Shown piece by piece: positions 24,801 through 37,455 of a stretch of 64,000 nt of DNA. This stretch comes from Camarhynchus parvulus. Lineage: Eukaryota > Chordata > Aves > Passeriformes > Thraupidae. Position numbers and translations under genes: made by a program. The notes beneath the pieces are model-generated. The model was given only the letters and a program-made list of their open reading frames with translations. It ran no database searches and had not been told where the DNA came from. Within the stretch, counting starts at the first letter, position 1. Each line of letters starts with the position of its first letter. The stretch is from positions 51,517,493 through 51,581,492 of the forward strand of contig NC_044573.1 of assembly GCF_901933205.1 (NCBI RefSeq), written 5' to 3'.

Positions 24801-27800
24801 ACAAGATATTTTTGACAGTCTTAAACTACAATAAACTTCTCTTACAACCACATTTATATCCATTGATGTCATGTTACTGTTCTTCCCATCTTGTTAAACT
24901 AATAAATATGCTGTCCCAACTCTCTAAGAAACCGCATGGCACAGCTACTATAGCTGTAGAGATTTGGAGGGAGGGGTTTAGAGTGGGGATTTTTCTTTAT
25001 TTTATTTTATTTATGTAATAGTTATTTGTCTTTAAAAGTACCAATCACATGGATTGGTATTTTGGCTGACTTGTCTGCAAAATTATCTGTTATCATCTTT
25101 TTTGAGCCCTAAGAAAGCAAATTCTTTATGGGGTCCTCAACCATCCATCAAAGACTAGGAATAACCCACTGCTTCCATAGGCAGTGCAAAAGCAAAGAAC
25201 ACTTCCATACACTTGTTTAAAAAAACAGTGAAAAGTGCTGACTTTTCACTCACCCTGAGGCTTGAAAAACAGGCATGGATGTCCTGCAGCTGACTTTCTC
25301 TTGGAACTCAAAACATTAAAATCCATTGTGTAGTGGTTTTCAGTCACTTGCTTTTTTTGAGATGTTGTGTAACCTAAAGAAAATAGGGCTTTTCAGGGTT
25401 GTTTAAAAGTTCTATTTATGGTACAGAAAACATGACAGTCCAAGTTAATTACTATTTCAGTTGCTGACAAACTGGAAGCATGAACAAAAAAGGAAGATAA
25501 AGTAACCCTTAGAAAGATTTTGTCAGTTACTCCTCCAGGGATACAGCTGAATTATTATTATTTTTATATAAAACAAATGGGAAAAACTCTGTGCTGTATT
25601 TGGATATAGTATTTCATTGGTAAATAAGAACAACATACCCACAAATCAACCAACATTTCCTCAAAAACCCAGTTGAGATGAAATAATGAAATAACTATCC
25701 AAATTGCTATTATCCCAGAAACCAAACTATCCATACTCAGGAAGCATGGAATCAGTTAATTCTTAAACAACTGAACCATTCATGTTACATCAACCACATT
25801 ATTACTACTTTTGTTTTGGCATAGTGTTTTATCAAGGGTTGAGATTTTCAGAAAATTGCATGAAAAGGTCTGCCCACACCTTTTTTTCTCAATATGAATA
25901 GAAGATGTTGGGCCAAGCCTCTGACAGCTTTTTAAAAATACAGATTTTTAAGGAAAAACACAGGGAATTTTTATGGGGGGGAGGGGGGTGGAGCACATTT
26001 AGTCATTTGCTCCCTCAGTTTTTACCCAGGTTTCAAAAATATTTTCTGATGTGATAGAGAAATGCTGGCCAATTATAGAAATAAGTTATTTTATTCCCAT
26101 TGTGTGTGAAAACAATACCACACCAAGAAACCAATCAAAACACAACAATAACAAAAACCTTTTTCTAACTCTCAGTTTCTCCTGATAATTGATTAAATTA
26201 ACTGATAAAATTGTCACGTTTCAAGTTGTTCCTCAAATCAACTGCTTTAGAGGATTTTGAAAATGTGTAAGAATCTGAAAAAAAAGAAGTACATAGAGTT
26301 CTACAAAGAGAGATCATAATATTGTTCTGTATCTTCTGAAAAAGAAAATAGAACTTAACATACCTATACAGTACATTTAAGGCATTGCCTTTATAATGTC
26401 CTATACCTAGTGCTTCTTAAGGGCTTGATTGCCTCCCTGAGCCTCGAGCAATTCACCAAGCTGTGAGTTTCAAGTGAGTCAGTGCAGGGCCGTGTGGCAG
26501 CCAGAAGGGAGCTGGAGCTCACTGATGCTGCTCTGCTGTGTCATGTATTTGGAGACGAGTTGTGTGGGAAAGGAATGTGAAGAAGAGTGTAAAATCAATG
26601 CTCTCCTTTGCCTTTTCTCATACGAAGTTTTAACAAAATGCTACTCTTAGTATTGTGGTTTTTATAGCTTCTTTATTTCATTTGTTCTTTCCCTAGTGCC
26701 CCAAGCTAAAGCTTGTTGAGAAAAAAGAGAGAAGAGAGTGTAAATAGCATTCCCCAGTTTGATCTCACATTTTTACCTGTAGTGGCCAAATAACGGCCAA
26801 ATAAAGTGGGAGAATCTGCATATGGACAAGGCTGCTGGAGCATTTCTTCTGCAGCAAGGAAATCACTTGCAACAGAATATAATGAAGTCCTTTTCTTCTT
26901 CTACAGCCACCATTTTCTAGCCTCTTCCATCATCTGCATCTGAGACTGATTTAGAAGAAATGTGATAGCTAACATATGTGAAAGCTGGCTCTTTATGAAA
27001 CTCTTGGTGCTGTGGCAGTGTTGGTTTAGGTTGCCCAGTGTTGCTTCCTTTCTATACCAAAGTGGATGTGGTTATACGTCTAAAATAATTTTTGTCGCTG
27101 TAGCCTGTTTTGGTCAAGGAATTTTCTGCCAACATAAACCGCCTGTGCAGAGTTGGGGTTACTTGGAGTGTCTGTGTAGATACATCTCATAATCTGCATT
27201 ATATTTTGGGAGACTGACACCAGTGACTTTAGTTAGGACCAGGTAGTGCAAAAGGTGAATGGTTTGTATGTTTGCAGGCCAGCACTTGCTCTGGGTTTAT
27301 GTTGACAAGAGCGTGGGTGTGATGAAGAACTGGGCACTTACTGTCACCTTTAAATTCAGTACAGCAGTTTTGCTCTCCCCTTCAGTATGGGTTCTTCACC
27401 CTGACATGGACAGCCTTAGAACATGTCTTTCCTCCTATTGAGAGAAGGGCAGGCACCGCAGTGTTTCATTTCCGTACTTCTCTTTTCTGCTCCAGCATAG
27501 GTCTTGCCCTCCTTTTACATTCCTACTTTGTAATGAGGGTAATGGTACAGTTGTTGTATTTATCAGTGAAAAGCTATTATCTGAAACAAGCTGCTACCCA
27601 TACTCCAAGACAGAAATTGTTACCTAATACCCATTTCTAGTGCTGGATGTGCTTAAAGACCACTTTGTCCTCCTTAAGGAGTGAATGCTGTACTTTGACT
27701 GTGGAAGTCAGACTGTTTCTCATATACATACTTCAATTGATAATATATTTGACAATGGTATTATTGTATGTCTGTTGCTGTAGGAATCTAATAAATTCTG

Positions 27801-29064
27801 CTTAAAGACTCAGACATAGGTATACTTGTCTGTAATGAAGTCATGTATCTATTGATTAACAAGTACAGCTCTTTAACTGAGTTTTGTACCTCAGATGTTA
27901 ATAACTTACTGTTAGATGTTTTCATATTTTTTTTATTTTGATTTTACTAAGACACACTATGAATGTATCTGTAGCAGTTAGAAGTTTTTGGAATCTCTAC
28001 TTGAAAAGCAGTATGGAGCATAATCTTATCCAAAAAGCAGCAGTAAACAGTGCAAGCACATGAAGTCAGAAATAACTGCTATTTGGCCTGAGAAACTGGC
28101 ATGTTGTGCTTTACTTCAGTTATGTCCGTCCCTAAGTTGCATTTTTCAGAATTTTTAAAAGTAGTAGAAATCTGGGGTAATTTTCTCTATTTATATTTAT
28201 TCTGTCACGGTATCTGTCACCAGGTCTGTGCTTATAGGTAAAGTTTGGTGGGATAATATTCCTGCAAGACACCACATTATCTTTTTACCGTAGTCTTAAC
28301 GGTAAAGAGTGTGTCCTTCCAGTAAAAAATCAGAAATCATCAGAAATCATCTGATGATCATAGGCTTTTTCTGACTTTTCTTCCCTCCTGCATCTGGAAT
28401 ATATACATGAACATCCTTTAACTATCATGTTAGTTTACAGGAGCTAAATCTGACATGACATGTGGCACTGTCATCCTTAACTTCGTATCATCATCTGTTG
28501 TTCTGGTTAGCATCAAGCTTCTTAGTAGTCTTTGTCTGCCCTAATCTTTTAATGATGAGTTATTTTATATATACTAATGGGCAGTAATTTTGTAGTATAG
28601 ATGAGGCTGTCCTCAGCTGACTTCTTTTAAATTTCAATATATAATTTAAGGGAAAAGAATCCCATCTTTCCCAGGTGCCTTTAACCTTTGCAAACAGTAT
28701 TATGCTTTCTACTTGCTTTGGAAGCTGTCTTATTTCTGTTCTGTATGGCTTATCCAACATGTATGCTTCTTGGTTTTACAAAAGAAAATCCCATAAATCC
28801 CTCCCTGACCGTGGCCTATCCTGTAGCATTGCCTTAAGTAATCTTTGGCAGTTGGTTATGTTCATGTCAGCCCCTTAGTCCCTATGCTTCCTTCATAATT
28901 AGATATTTTTTAGGATATTCTCTAACACGGTTGGTGCAGGTAGCACAACTTCAAACAAACAACCCTACCTGTGTACAGATCACATCAGTTACATCTTTAG
29001 CAGTAATCCTGTATATAGCTGTGAGGTTTGCTTCCAAACTTCAGAAGACTTCTTTCCCACCTCC
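21882..29064. other. Intronic stretch with simple-sequence tracts
   Basis: No exon recognised. Purine-rich tracts at about 21995-22080 and 22780-22812 (GGGAAGGGAAAGGGGAAGGG); C-rich at 23188-23208; C9 at about 24720; G-rich at 25975-25993. The remainder is AT-rich unique-looking DNA. Confidence 0.4.
25975..25993 (+). repeat. G-rich run
   Basis: Seven Gs, an A, six Gs, then TGGAG. A two-tetrad G-quadruplex is conceivable; there are too few separate G-triplets for a classical four-run motif. Confidence 0.7.
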
Positions 29065-29097
29065 TTGGTTTGGTTTGGTTTGGTTTGGTTTGGTTTT
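29065..29097 (+). repeat. (TTGGT)n pentanucleotide microsatellite
   Basis: Six uninterrupted TTGGT/GGTTT units ending GGTTTTGACC. It gives a Trp/Phe/Gly/Leu-rich artefactual peptide in the overlapping ORF at 28931-29116. Confidence 0.95.
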
Positions 29098-29854
29098 GAC
29101 CTTGAAACATAACTAAGATCCATCATAGGTAGCTAAGTATCATAAAATGGAGCAACAAGTCCCTGAAGTTAACACAGTTGTGAAAAAATGCTAGATAGGG
29201 TGTGGAAGATTCCTCATCCAGTCCTGATAATAGTAAGCATGCCGCAAAAATACCTTCAGAGGAAAAGGGTGGAAATGTGTTGGACAAGCTGGTGAAAAAT
29301 CCCACTGACCCTGGTGGCTGGCTGCAAGGCTGCCTCTGGTGGCTAATGCCCATTTGAAAACCCCAGTTCCTCTTCAGATGTGCAGAACATAGACATTGTA
29401 TGATGTCCTGAACTGAGGTTCTGAGCACAGGCGCCAAGGGATGGGTAAAGTAAATGCATCGTTTTCATCCTGCTCAAGAAACTCAGAGACAGGTGGCATC
29501 ATCAGTATCATATATAAATCTTCTTCCACAACAGGAAACTGGCAAAGAGAGAGACAAAGGTGACTGCTGTGAAGTCGGCTTTCTTGGTAGGTTGACTCTG
29601 TGATCTTTGTTTAACTTCTGCTGCCTATGAGTTAGAATATAGATATGATAATAAATGCCTCTTTTCAAAGTTAGCAACCTATGGTGTGAATGCTTGTCTT
29701 AAAAACTTCACAATGATATATGGAAGACAGGGAACTGACCCTTCCTGCTCATACTTTGTTTTGCAGAAAGTTTCCCTCAAATGTATATGCAACTTTGCAG
29801 TTCCTTGGAGGGGGGAGAAGAAATATTCAGATGGTATACTGAGATAAGGTCATA
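29098..29854. other. Intronic stretch, nothing recognised
   Basis: AT-rich; the two minus-strand ORFs (29123-29437, 29483-29677) show no domain. Confidence 0.4.
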
Positions 29855-30040
29855 TAAGAAAAACCTTTTTTACTGGGAAGGTTACTGAACACTAGATCAG
29901 GTTGCGCAGAGAGGCTCCATCTGTACTGATAATCAAAATTCAACTGAATGCTGCCCTGTGCAGTTTGTTCTGGTAAAACCTTGTCTGAACAAGAAGCTTG
30001 GACTAGGGAATCTCCAGAGGTCCCTTCACACCTCAGCTTT
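29855..30040 (+). mobile_element. Old CR1 LINE 3' fragment
   Basis: Phrases in the right order: TAAGAAAAACCTTTTTTACT, CACTAGATCAGGTTGCGCAG, AGAGGCTCCATCTGTACTGA, CAAGAAGCTTGGACTAGGGA, ATCTCCAGAGGTCCCTTCAC, ACCTCAGC. These correspond to the CR1 pattern (GGAAAAACTT...AACAGGTTGCCCAGAGAGGCT...GACTAGATGATCTCCAGAGGTCCCTTCCAACCTCA). The final ATTCTGTG tail is not recognisable. Confidence 0.75.
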
Positions 30041-33000
30041 GGAAAAGTCTATCCTGTGCTTAGCAACTTAGGAAATGTATCTTTCAGACATAGAAAAAAG
30101 CAGCAGCCATCATCAGTCCTGATTCAGGTGGCCTTTGCTTGACTGCATATGGCCTAAAATGCTGCCATTTGGCTTTTGCTATTTTCCAGCATGAGAAGTA
30201 GATCATTGCAAGCCATCATTGCAAGCCCAGGAAACAAGAAACCGAAGTGTGCATTTGCTGACCTGTTTATTTGAGCAGAGGTTCTGCAGCATAGTGAGAT
30301 AGTTGCAAAGGTACCTTTGACGGAGGTGTCAGGATAAGTCCATTAGAAGCACATGGGAAAATTCCTGATCACATGCGAGTAGGAAGGGCAAAAGATTTAG
30401 CAGATGCAATAGCAGCATGTTTTGCTGGGCCTGTGTGCCCTTGGAAAACTGTAAAATACTTCTCCATTGATTCTGCATCTCTTGTAGGGACCTGATGAAA
30501 TGTCACTATTCTTCAAGCACAACATGCAGAACCATCACTGTAGTGGCTGCTCTGGGGAGATTTACAGGCTTTGGAGCCTCAGCAACACAGATAGGGAAAG
30601 GTTATCTTCATGTCTACTCTTCTGTGTCTGCTGACAGGGAATTGCTTCTCACTGGCTACGTAGGAGAGATTTATAGCCTTTACTCTTCAAGAGTGTACGA
30701 TGTACTGTCTGCCCCACATTGCCAATGTTCAGCACATGTTTGGAGTTGCATTTTGAGTGACTGATCACATTTCAGCAGGAGGAGATGTGACATTGCTTTT
30801 AGAAGTTGCAAGTATTTAATTTCATAGGTTTTCCCCTGCTTTAGCTGGAGGGTGAGAAGAAAGCATTTGAAACAGCTCACAGCTAAATAATTTGCTGAGG
30901 TTGATAGTGTGTGTGTAATTGCTGTGGATTACAATTTAATTTTGTGATGCACTCGAAAAGGAGTCTGTCTTTCTTTGAGTATTGTACGTTTTAGAAACTT
31001 TCTCAATTATTGGAGGGGATTTGGTCATGGGTTTTGGACAAAAGAGAAGGAAAATAATGGAGGCCAAAGACAAGTGTGATTTTTCCACAAGTATTTTTTC
31101 ATAAATGTGTTTAAAGGACAATGCCAGAAAGGGATGAGGAGAAGAGTATGCACTGAAGTGATGTAGGAATTAGAAGGGAATCCTGTCTTTGTGTGAAGGA
31201 TTTACTCAGTGAAATCCTGGTTACTAAACACCAACCCTTTCAAACCTTCGACCTGCAAAGGTAGGTATAGACTTTGTTAGCATTTCAGTAAAAGAGTCAG
31301 ACATGAAGACTGTGTTCAAATAATCCAAATTGTTTTGTATTTTTACTTTTTCCTCACTAGCCTGTTCTTTCTACTGAGAAGAACAGCACTCTTAGATTAA
31401 GGATGCTGTTTTGGTGCAATCATTAGCTCTTGGAAGTAAGAGCTGCAGGGGGACATGATGAATAACCATATGGCTAGACTGTAGCCTAAAAAAATAAAAC
31501 CTGGAAAGCCCCTGGCCCCGAGTTAAAAATTGCTAAATTATAATCCAGTACAGGTAAAAGCACAATACCTAAATGCAAATGAAAAAAAAAAGGTCAGGTG
31601 GAAATAGGTAGTGGGTTGATGAAGCTGTGACAAGGGCTTATAAAGAAACAAAAGAGGTGGCATGGGTCATTGTGAAAACAATAGATAAATATGGCTGGAG
31701 CAAGAAAGCATTGCTTTTTGTTCCAAATGTCCGGAACATTTGGAGTCCCAGACAGAGTGAGAGTCTGGATCTTGATGAGAATGTGAACAGGATTGATTAA
31801 TAGAGAAAAGCCTTTCTTGAAATGAAAAATACCTGCTTCCCTAAAATTGCTGCGCCAACAAGTGTACCAAGGACATGGTATAGTGCTGAGTAGGGGCAAC
31901 AGGACCGACTTTCTGCACACGCCCCTGTGTCCTCAGGGAGCAAAAAGAACCTCCAGTCCCTTGCACAGGTGAGTGAGAAGGTGTAATACAATTTGGGGGA
32001 TGATGTTTCCCCCAAAGCATAAGTCTCACCTTGAGCTACAGATAAGCTACTCTTGGCTGCAGATACATAGCCTGGATTCCCATTCTTCATGATCACCTTA
32101 AGAGCAACTCAGGCCAACTTGAGTTCAGGCGTGAAGAGGAGGAGACTGTGTTGTGCTCTGTCTCAAATCCATCCTCTCAGGAGGCAGGTGTGTTGATGTC
32201 TTGTTCAACAAAAACAGCTTGGGGAAATAAGATCTCTGACAGCCCATGGAAGTTGTTACAGACCTTGACTGAATCAAGCCAGGTAATCAAGCTAATAGGG
32301 AGGCATCAGAAAGATTAATCACTGTTATTTATCTTGTGTGACAGCTGAAGTCCTCCACCCTTTGTGCTTGGCACTGTACAAAGCACATACTAGAGGATGA
32401 TCCTTGTCCTGAATTCTTGCTGTCTAATGAGAGTATGGACTGCTACAACTTGTAGAAGCAGGAGCAGGGCTGAATTTTGCTAGCTGAGATCAGTAATGTT
32501 GGTTCACTTCTGGAATATTTTACATGTCCACAGAAAGTTATGGTAATTGCCTCCATGGCCAAGCTGTTGCATGTGGTCTTTTGACAAGCATGGCACAAGA
32601 GCTTTTATTCACACTTTAGCTTATTAGAGCCAAAATTCTTGGCGTGATCTTCTTGTCCTCTTGTATGTTCCCACAGAATCTGATTATTCTGCCTGTTTGG
32701 GTGACTTAATTTCTCTTTCACTCTTAAAGACTGATTAAAAATTTAGTACTTAAGTGAAGTATATGGGATTTATGGTGATTGTGACCTGGTACTTTATAAA
32801 GACAGTGATGTTATAAATAATGAATGACGAGATTGCAGATTAATACCACTGAGATGACCACAGTGCAACCAAATGTTCTTCTTACCATACATATGGAGCC
32901 ACAAATCTGTATTTGGATTTTCATAAATGCTCTTCCTAAAAAAAAATTCTAATAAAAACAAAGCATCCCAAACATGGCTTGCTGGTATTTGTAAGCTAGT

Positions 33001-34830
33001 TTTTTCCTTACTTGTTTTCAATTGTGCTGAAAAAGGCTCAGATGATCAATGATCTCTTACAGCTTTTAAAACCAGAAATTAATTAGCTGTCTGGTTTGGG
33101 GACAGCTGATTCACATTCATATATATTCTGATTCAGATTCAGGATGTTTCTTCTTCCTTGCTACTGTGATCATGCACACCTCCAAAGCTGCTAATGGTAT
33201 TTAATGTAGCTGTTTCATGTAGGGTGTCATGTCAACAGTTTTCTATTCTGCATTTCTTATAAGGACAGGTTCCTTGTGTATCTCCATTTTTCCATCCTGC
33301 TGTCGGCTCTTGCAGTGTCATTTCCTTCTGTTCTTGTTTCTTCCTTCCCACACACCTCCCTTCTCTCAGGTTCACAGCATGATTACAGCCTAGAGCCTGA
33401 TCCAGAGCTTGGTGGAGCAGTTTGCAGCCATGGGGAGTTGCAGTGACCATGATTGAGACTGACAGAGAGAATAAAGCTTTCCACTTTTGTGAAGCATCTT
33501 CATGGCTACCATGATAAGCTCTGTGACATACAGCAATAGCCCTAAAGGGGGCTAAAGGCATAGACACATCATCAAGAGTGCTTCCTGCAGCACATTCAGA
33601 TGCCAGACAGGACTTTTTCCTGGCCAGTCCAGGAAATTTAATGGGCAGTTCTAACCTTGCTCACGATTCTTTTTCTGTTTCCACTGTTTACACAATTCAG
33701 ATTTAAATAGGCACATAGCACCGCTTGTAACAACTTGTTAACAATATAATTCCTCTTGCAATTCATTTTTTCCATCCCACCACAAGCTCCCCCGTGCCTG
33801 TGCAAACACCTGTGTGCTGCTCTGTGTCCCCTCTGCACACAGCCACAGCCTCTGCCTTGCATTAGCAGCCTTGCTGGAGCCTGGCATACGATGTCGTTTG
33901 TGTTAGCATTCCCTTCTTGATCAGGCTGTGTGAGAACCCAGCAAACAGGAAGGTAGCCACCCTCTTATGTTGATAGTTCTGTGGTGGCAAGCGTTCTCAC
34001 CCTGTTGTCCCAGCTCTTCTCAGCCAGTTGCACCATATTTAGGGCAGATTTGAAGCTCAGCCAAGCTGACAGTCAAAGTTCCCCTCGATAAAGCCTCCAA
34101 CAGCAGGAGGCTCCCGATGGTGTTGTCATTCTTATGCCTACTGCTCAGGTTTTTATTTTTTGCCCTAACACATGGGATATGCTAAACATGAAATGAAGGA
34201 ATGGGTGGTTCTTAGATATCCATCATGAAATATGATACGTATCTGAGTGATTTTGATTTTCCTTTACCGATTGTAGCAGCTGAAGCACTGGTCCCTATAG
34301 TGAAGTTGTATCATGATTTCTAGTCCAGTTTTCTTTTTGAAACTGCTTGTGAATTCCTGCAACTTTTCTATCTGAAGTACTCCAGCCTTTGTCTCTGTTT
34401 TACTTTAATCAAAGTCAACCAATTTTCGTTCACTTTTTTCTGAAAAATGATTGAAGACTCCCTCAAAATCAAATCAGACAAGTTATAAAGTTTGTTATCT
34501 GCACACACAAAGTGGCTTCATTCTGGAAACTGAAACACAACGTGGAAACAGTCTTTGGTCAGACATCATGTATTTCATTGCCGCTGGCTTTGGCTTCATT
34601 AGTCTCCCTGGCACATGGTGAATGTGTGGAATTGTTAATTGTTTCAGTTAAGGTAAAATAAGGAGTTTACTCTTTTTTTTGCAGACATTTGAGTGTTGTC
34701 ACTTTGAGGTAAAGCTTCCAAAGTTGTTAAGAGGATCAATAAGGCTTGTTTAGGTTAAAGTTAACTTTCTGAATCTTCAGTGGCTGTGTTTCAGTAAGTC
34801 TGTGAGCTCCATATGCTGTAGCAGTACTCA
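30041..34830. other. Intronic stretch, possible old repeat piece at 32340
   Basis: Mostly featureless. At about 32341-32440 the words TGCTTGGCACTGTACAAAGC, CCTTGTCCTGAATTCTTGCT and GTCTAATGAGAG resemble an old amniote interspersed repeat (GGCACTGTACAAAC...TCCCTGCCC...GCTTACAATCTAA type), at low confidence. No exon identified. Confidence 0.35.
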
Positions 34831-34939
34831 GTATTAAGTCGGGCATTGAGATGGGTGTGGGAATTCGCCCTCAGCCCTCCAGCTGGCACTGAAGTTGTTG
34901 TTCATGTAGCTGCATGTCAGTCTTGGGCTGCTTGGAGTT

Positions 34940-35647
34940 GTGTGTGGAGAGGGGCAGGGGCCAGACCAGCTGAAGCTGGCTTGCAGCAGCTTGAGTCTCC
35001 CACAAGGGCATCCTGATACCTCTAATCCTGTCCTAGAGGGGGACAAAGCAGGAACTGCCAGGCTCTGTGCAGAGCAGTTTACACTGGCGGAGTTCTTCAC
35101 ATGGAAGGATTTCCTTCAGCCTGTGCATTATTGCTGGAGTGGAAGGACACAAAGGCAGCCTGGTAGCTCCAAGGATCTGGATTCCAGACTTCAGTGGCTG
35201 TGTGGGAGGTCTGAGGGTCAAAGGCCCAGACCCAGGCATGCCTATATGCTCTTCCTCTTGCCTGTATCAGACTCCCATCTCCTTCCCACTTCCTCAAAAA
35301 CTCCTGGATGTCTTTGGAAAAACTGCACATTGCTTGCCTGGCTGTCCGCTGCAAGGGTATGGGAGATGAGGTCATGTGGGAAAAAGGCTCCAGTGGAGCC
35401 AAGAGGAATGTGGAATTTGGGCAGCAGCCAAATTCAGATTACTTTTACATGGCCATCTGCACCTGTGTTTGTGGGGGTGGGGATTTCTGATTCTGTTGAA
35501 CTGACTCAGCAGTTGTACACACAAAGGCTGGCAAGGTTTCTCCTCTCCCTTCTCATCTGCTCAGTGTCGCTGCCAACACCCCATCATTCTCATCCAGGTG
35601 CAAGTAATCTCTATCGAGAAATCAGAAGAACTCATCCCAGGAACTGA
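34940..35647 (+). other. 235-codon orphan ORF, probably not a gene
   Basis: This is the longest open frame in the window. It starts MCGEGQGPDQLKLACSS and ends EIRRTHPRN. It lies in a GC-richer patch, and 100- and 101-codon ORFs overlap it in other frames on both strands, which argues for composition rather than selection. No signal peptide, catalytic motif or known domain was seen; a short hydrophobic LLSLLICSVSLP stretch occurs near the C-terminus. No repeat family was recognised that would explain it. A processed pseudogene or a lineage-specific transcript cannot be excluded. Confidence 0.2.
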
Positions 35648-37094
35648 CACGAGACTGATAGTGGAGGAACAACTGCTGAGGTGCTATGTCCAGAAAATAC
35701 TGGCTTATTGTGTAAAACACGCCTGTCCATAAAGCACCATGCCCTGGAACTGTGGTCTGGAGGGAACAGCACACGTGGTTTTCTGTAATCCCTGTCCTAC
35801 TTTCAACACAGGCCCATAAAAGGAGGTGTTGGTGGTAGTGAGGGGATCTGCTTTCTCCACAGTGCCTGAGTGGACTTGAGTCTGTACTGGGACTGTCTCT
35901 GAAGGATTTCCTTTAGTCTCCGTTGTGGCCTGTAATGCACACAGAAACAGAAATTACTGGGTTTTACATGTACCACCAGAAGTCTGCTTGTACTTCTGAA
36001 GACAAAGAAGCTACATGTTCCAAGTAGCCTTAAAACAAAAAAGAAATGTAATGCATGGAGGATGTAGAAGAAAATTATAAAAATAAAATATAAAAAAATT
36101 TCAGAGTGATAGAGATTAATGTAGGCGGCAGTATTGGCCTTTGGTTTGCAAGAAGGGAAGATTTTCCATATCTGTGAGATAGGCATCACTAGCATCTATA
36201 CCATTCTCTGCTTTATAATCAGCCAAGGAGGTAAATCAGGCTTAGGCAGAAATTCAGAGAGCTATAACCAGCTCCCTAATGGCCCTGCTGTCCTTTGTGT
36301 GGACACCAGCCTGACACAGAAGGCAGAGGCATGTATTGTTCACACTCTAACTCCCTTCATTATGTGGGAGTATGCTAATAAGCGTGTTTTTCTGACCCCC
36401 AAATTGCCAACCTCATGTTATCTGTCATGGGAATTCCACGCTCTCCAGTGAGATAGTTGTGTTACCCAGAGATGAACTGCCAGAGAGAAAATATCCAAGT
36501 AAACAAACATATGCTTAGTGACCTAATTAAGCAGAATGTTTATATTCCATTCAAGTATGAGACCATTTCAGTTTATTTCCTGTTCTGCATTCTAATTTTG
36601 CTTTCAGAAGTATAAACAACTGGCTGTTGAGTTTTTGTCTCTCAACAACTGACCCCGTCAGACATTGAAAATACAGCAAAGATATGAGGTGTCAAGGAGT
36701 ATCAGCAAAACTTTCACTTCAGAGAGAAGTGGAAATTATAATTATTCCACTGATCTCAACTTAGTTCCTTACATTTTTCCACATCATCTAGTAACTCAGT
36801 TAAGCAGCCTATACACTTAGAAAAAGAGAAGTGTTTTTAATGGAGTTCACTAGCCAATTGATTGCAATGTATAATAAAACACTCACAATATAATGTTTTA
36901 TAATAATTTGTTGGGCGATATCAGAACAATAAGGCCTAATGTTAATAGCAGAGCAAAACTGTTTCTAGGGAAAAAGTTGTTTAGAGAAAAATTGTTTGAG
37001 GGCAGTTCCTGCCAGGATGCAGGGTTGTCCTGCCAAACTCAATATGGTCTCAGATAAAGGCTGTCCACACCTGTGCCAAAGGATGTGCAGAACT
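35648..37094. other. Intronic stretch, nothing recognised
   Basis: AT-rich apart from short segments. The 130-codon minus ORF at 35803-36195 is Phe/Ile/Leu-rich owing to an AT-rich segment (36060-36110) and shows no recognisable family. Confidence 0.4.
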
Positions 37095-37455
37095 GTGGGC
37101 GTAAGTACATGTGCAGTAGTGTCACTATCGGACACGCAAGAATGCAAGCACACTACGGTTCTCTAGGTGAAGGAAGAAAGAGGAAGTTTATTCTCTGACT
37201 CTAACATTTATAGTTTTCCAAAAGTGACAGTGGATTGGAGGGTGATAGGGACACCTCTCCAATGACACTGGTCAAACTAGCAGTCTATCAACTTTCTCCT
37301 CCTCCATAAAAGAACAAAAAACAATCAGTTATTTACAGAAAGTGTCTGGAAAAGTTCACTACAAGAATGTCCATATCAGAAGGCCTAGAAGATCTTAAAT
37401 AACCAGGGTGACACAGTAGCTCTGTGCACCACTTATCTCAGGTTTGTGTGTCCAT
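37095..37455 (-). mobile_element. Avian ERV LTR, antisense to AIG1
   Basis: On the minus strand a CTATAAAT box (37213-37206) is followed closely by AATAAA (37192-37187) and a CT-rich stretch (CTTCCTCTTTCTTCCTTCAC), the usual core of an avian LTR. Upstream U3-like sequence extends to about 37455 (minus start near TGGACACACAAACC) and the downstream U5 continues to a possible CA end at 37112 or 37095. No primer-binding site with a recognisable tRNA match lies beyond, so it is read as a solo LTR or fragment. Exact ends and target-site duplication could not be fixed by eye. Confidence 0.6.

Noticed and set aside
32341..32440. Old amniote repeat piece (GGCACTGTACAAA type)
   Set aside because: Only a few words agree; too weak to list as a mobile element without a library search.
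36985..37094. Primer-binding site next to the 37-kb LTR
   Set aside because: The TTTGGCACAGG-like sequence on the minus strand does not match any tRNA 3' end I know.
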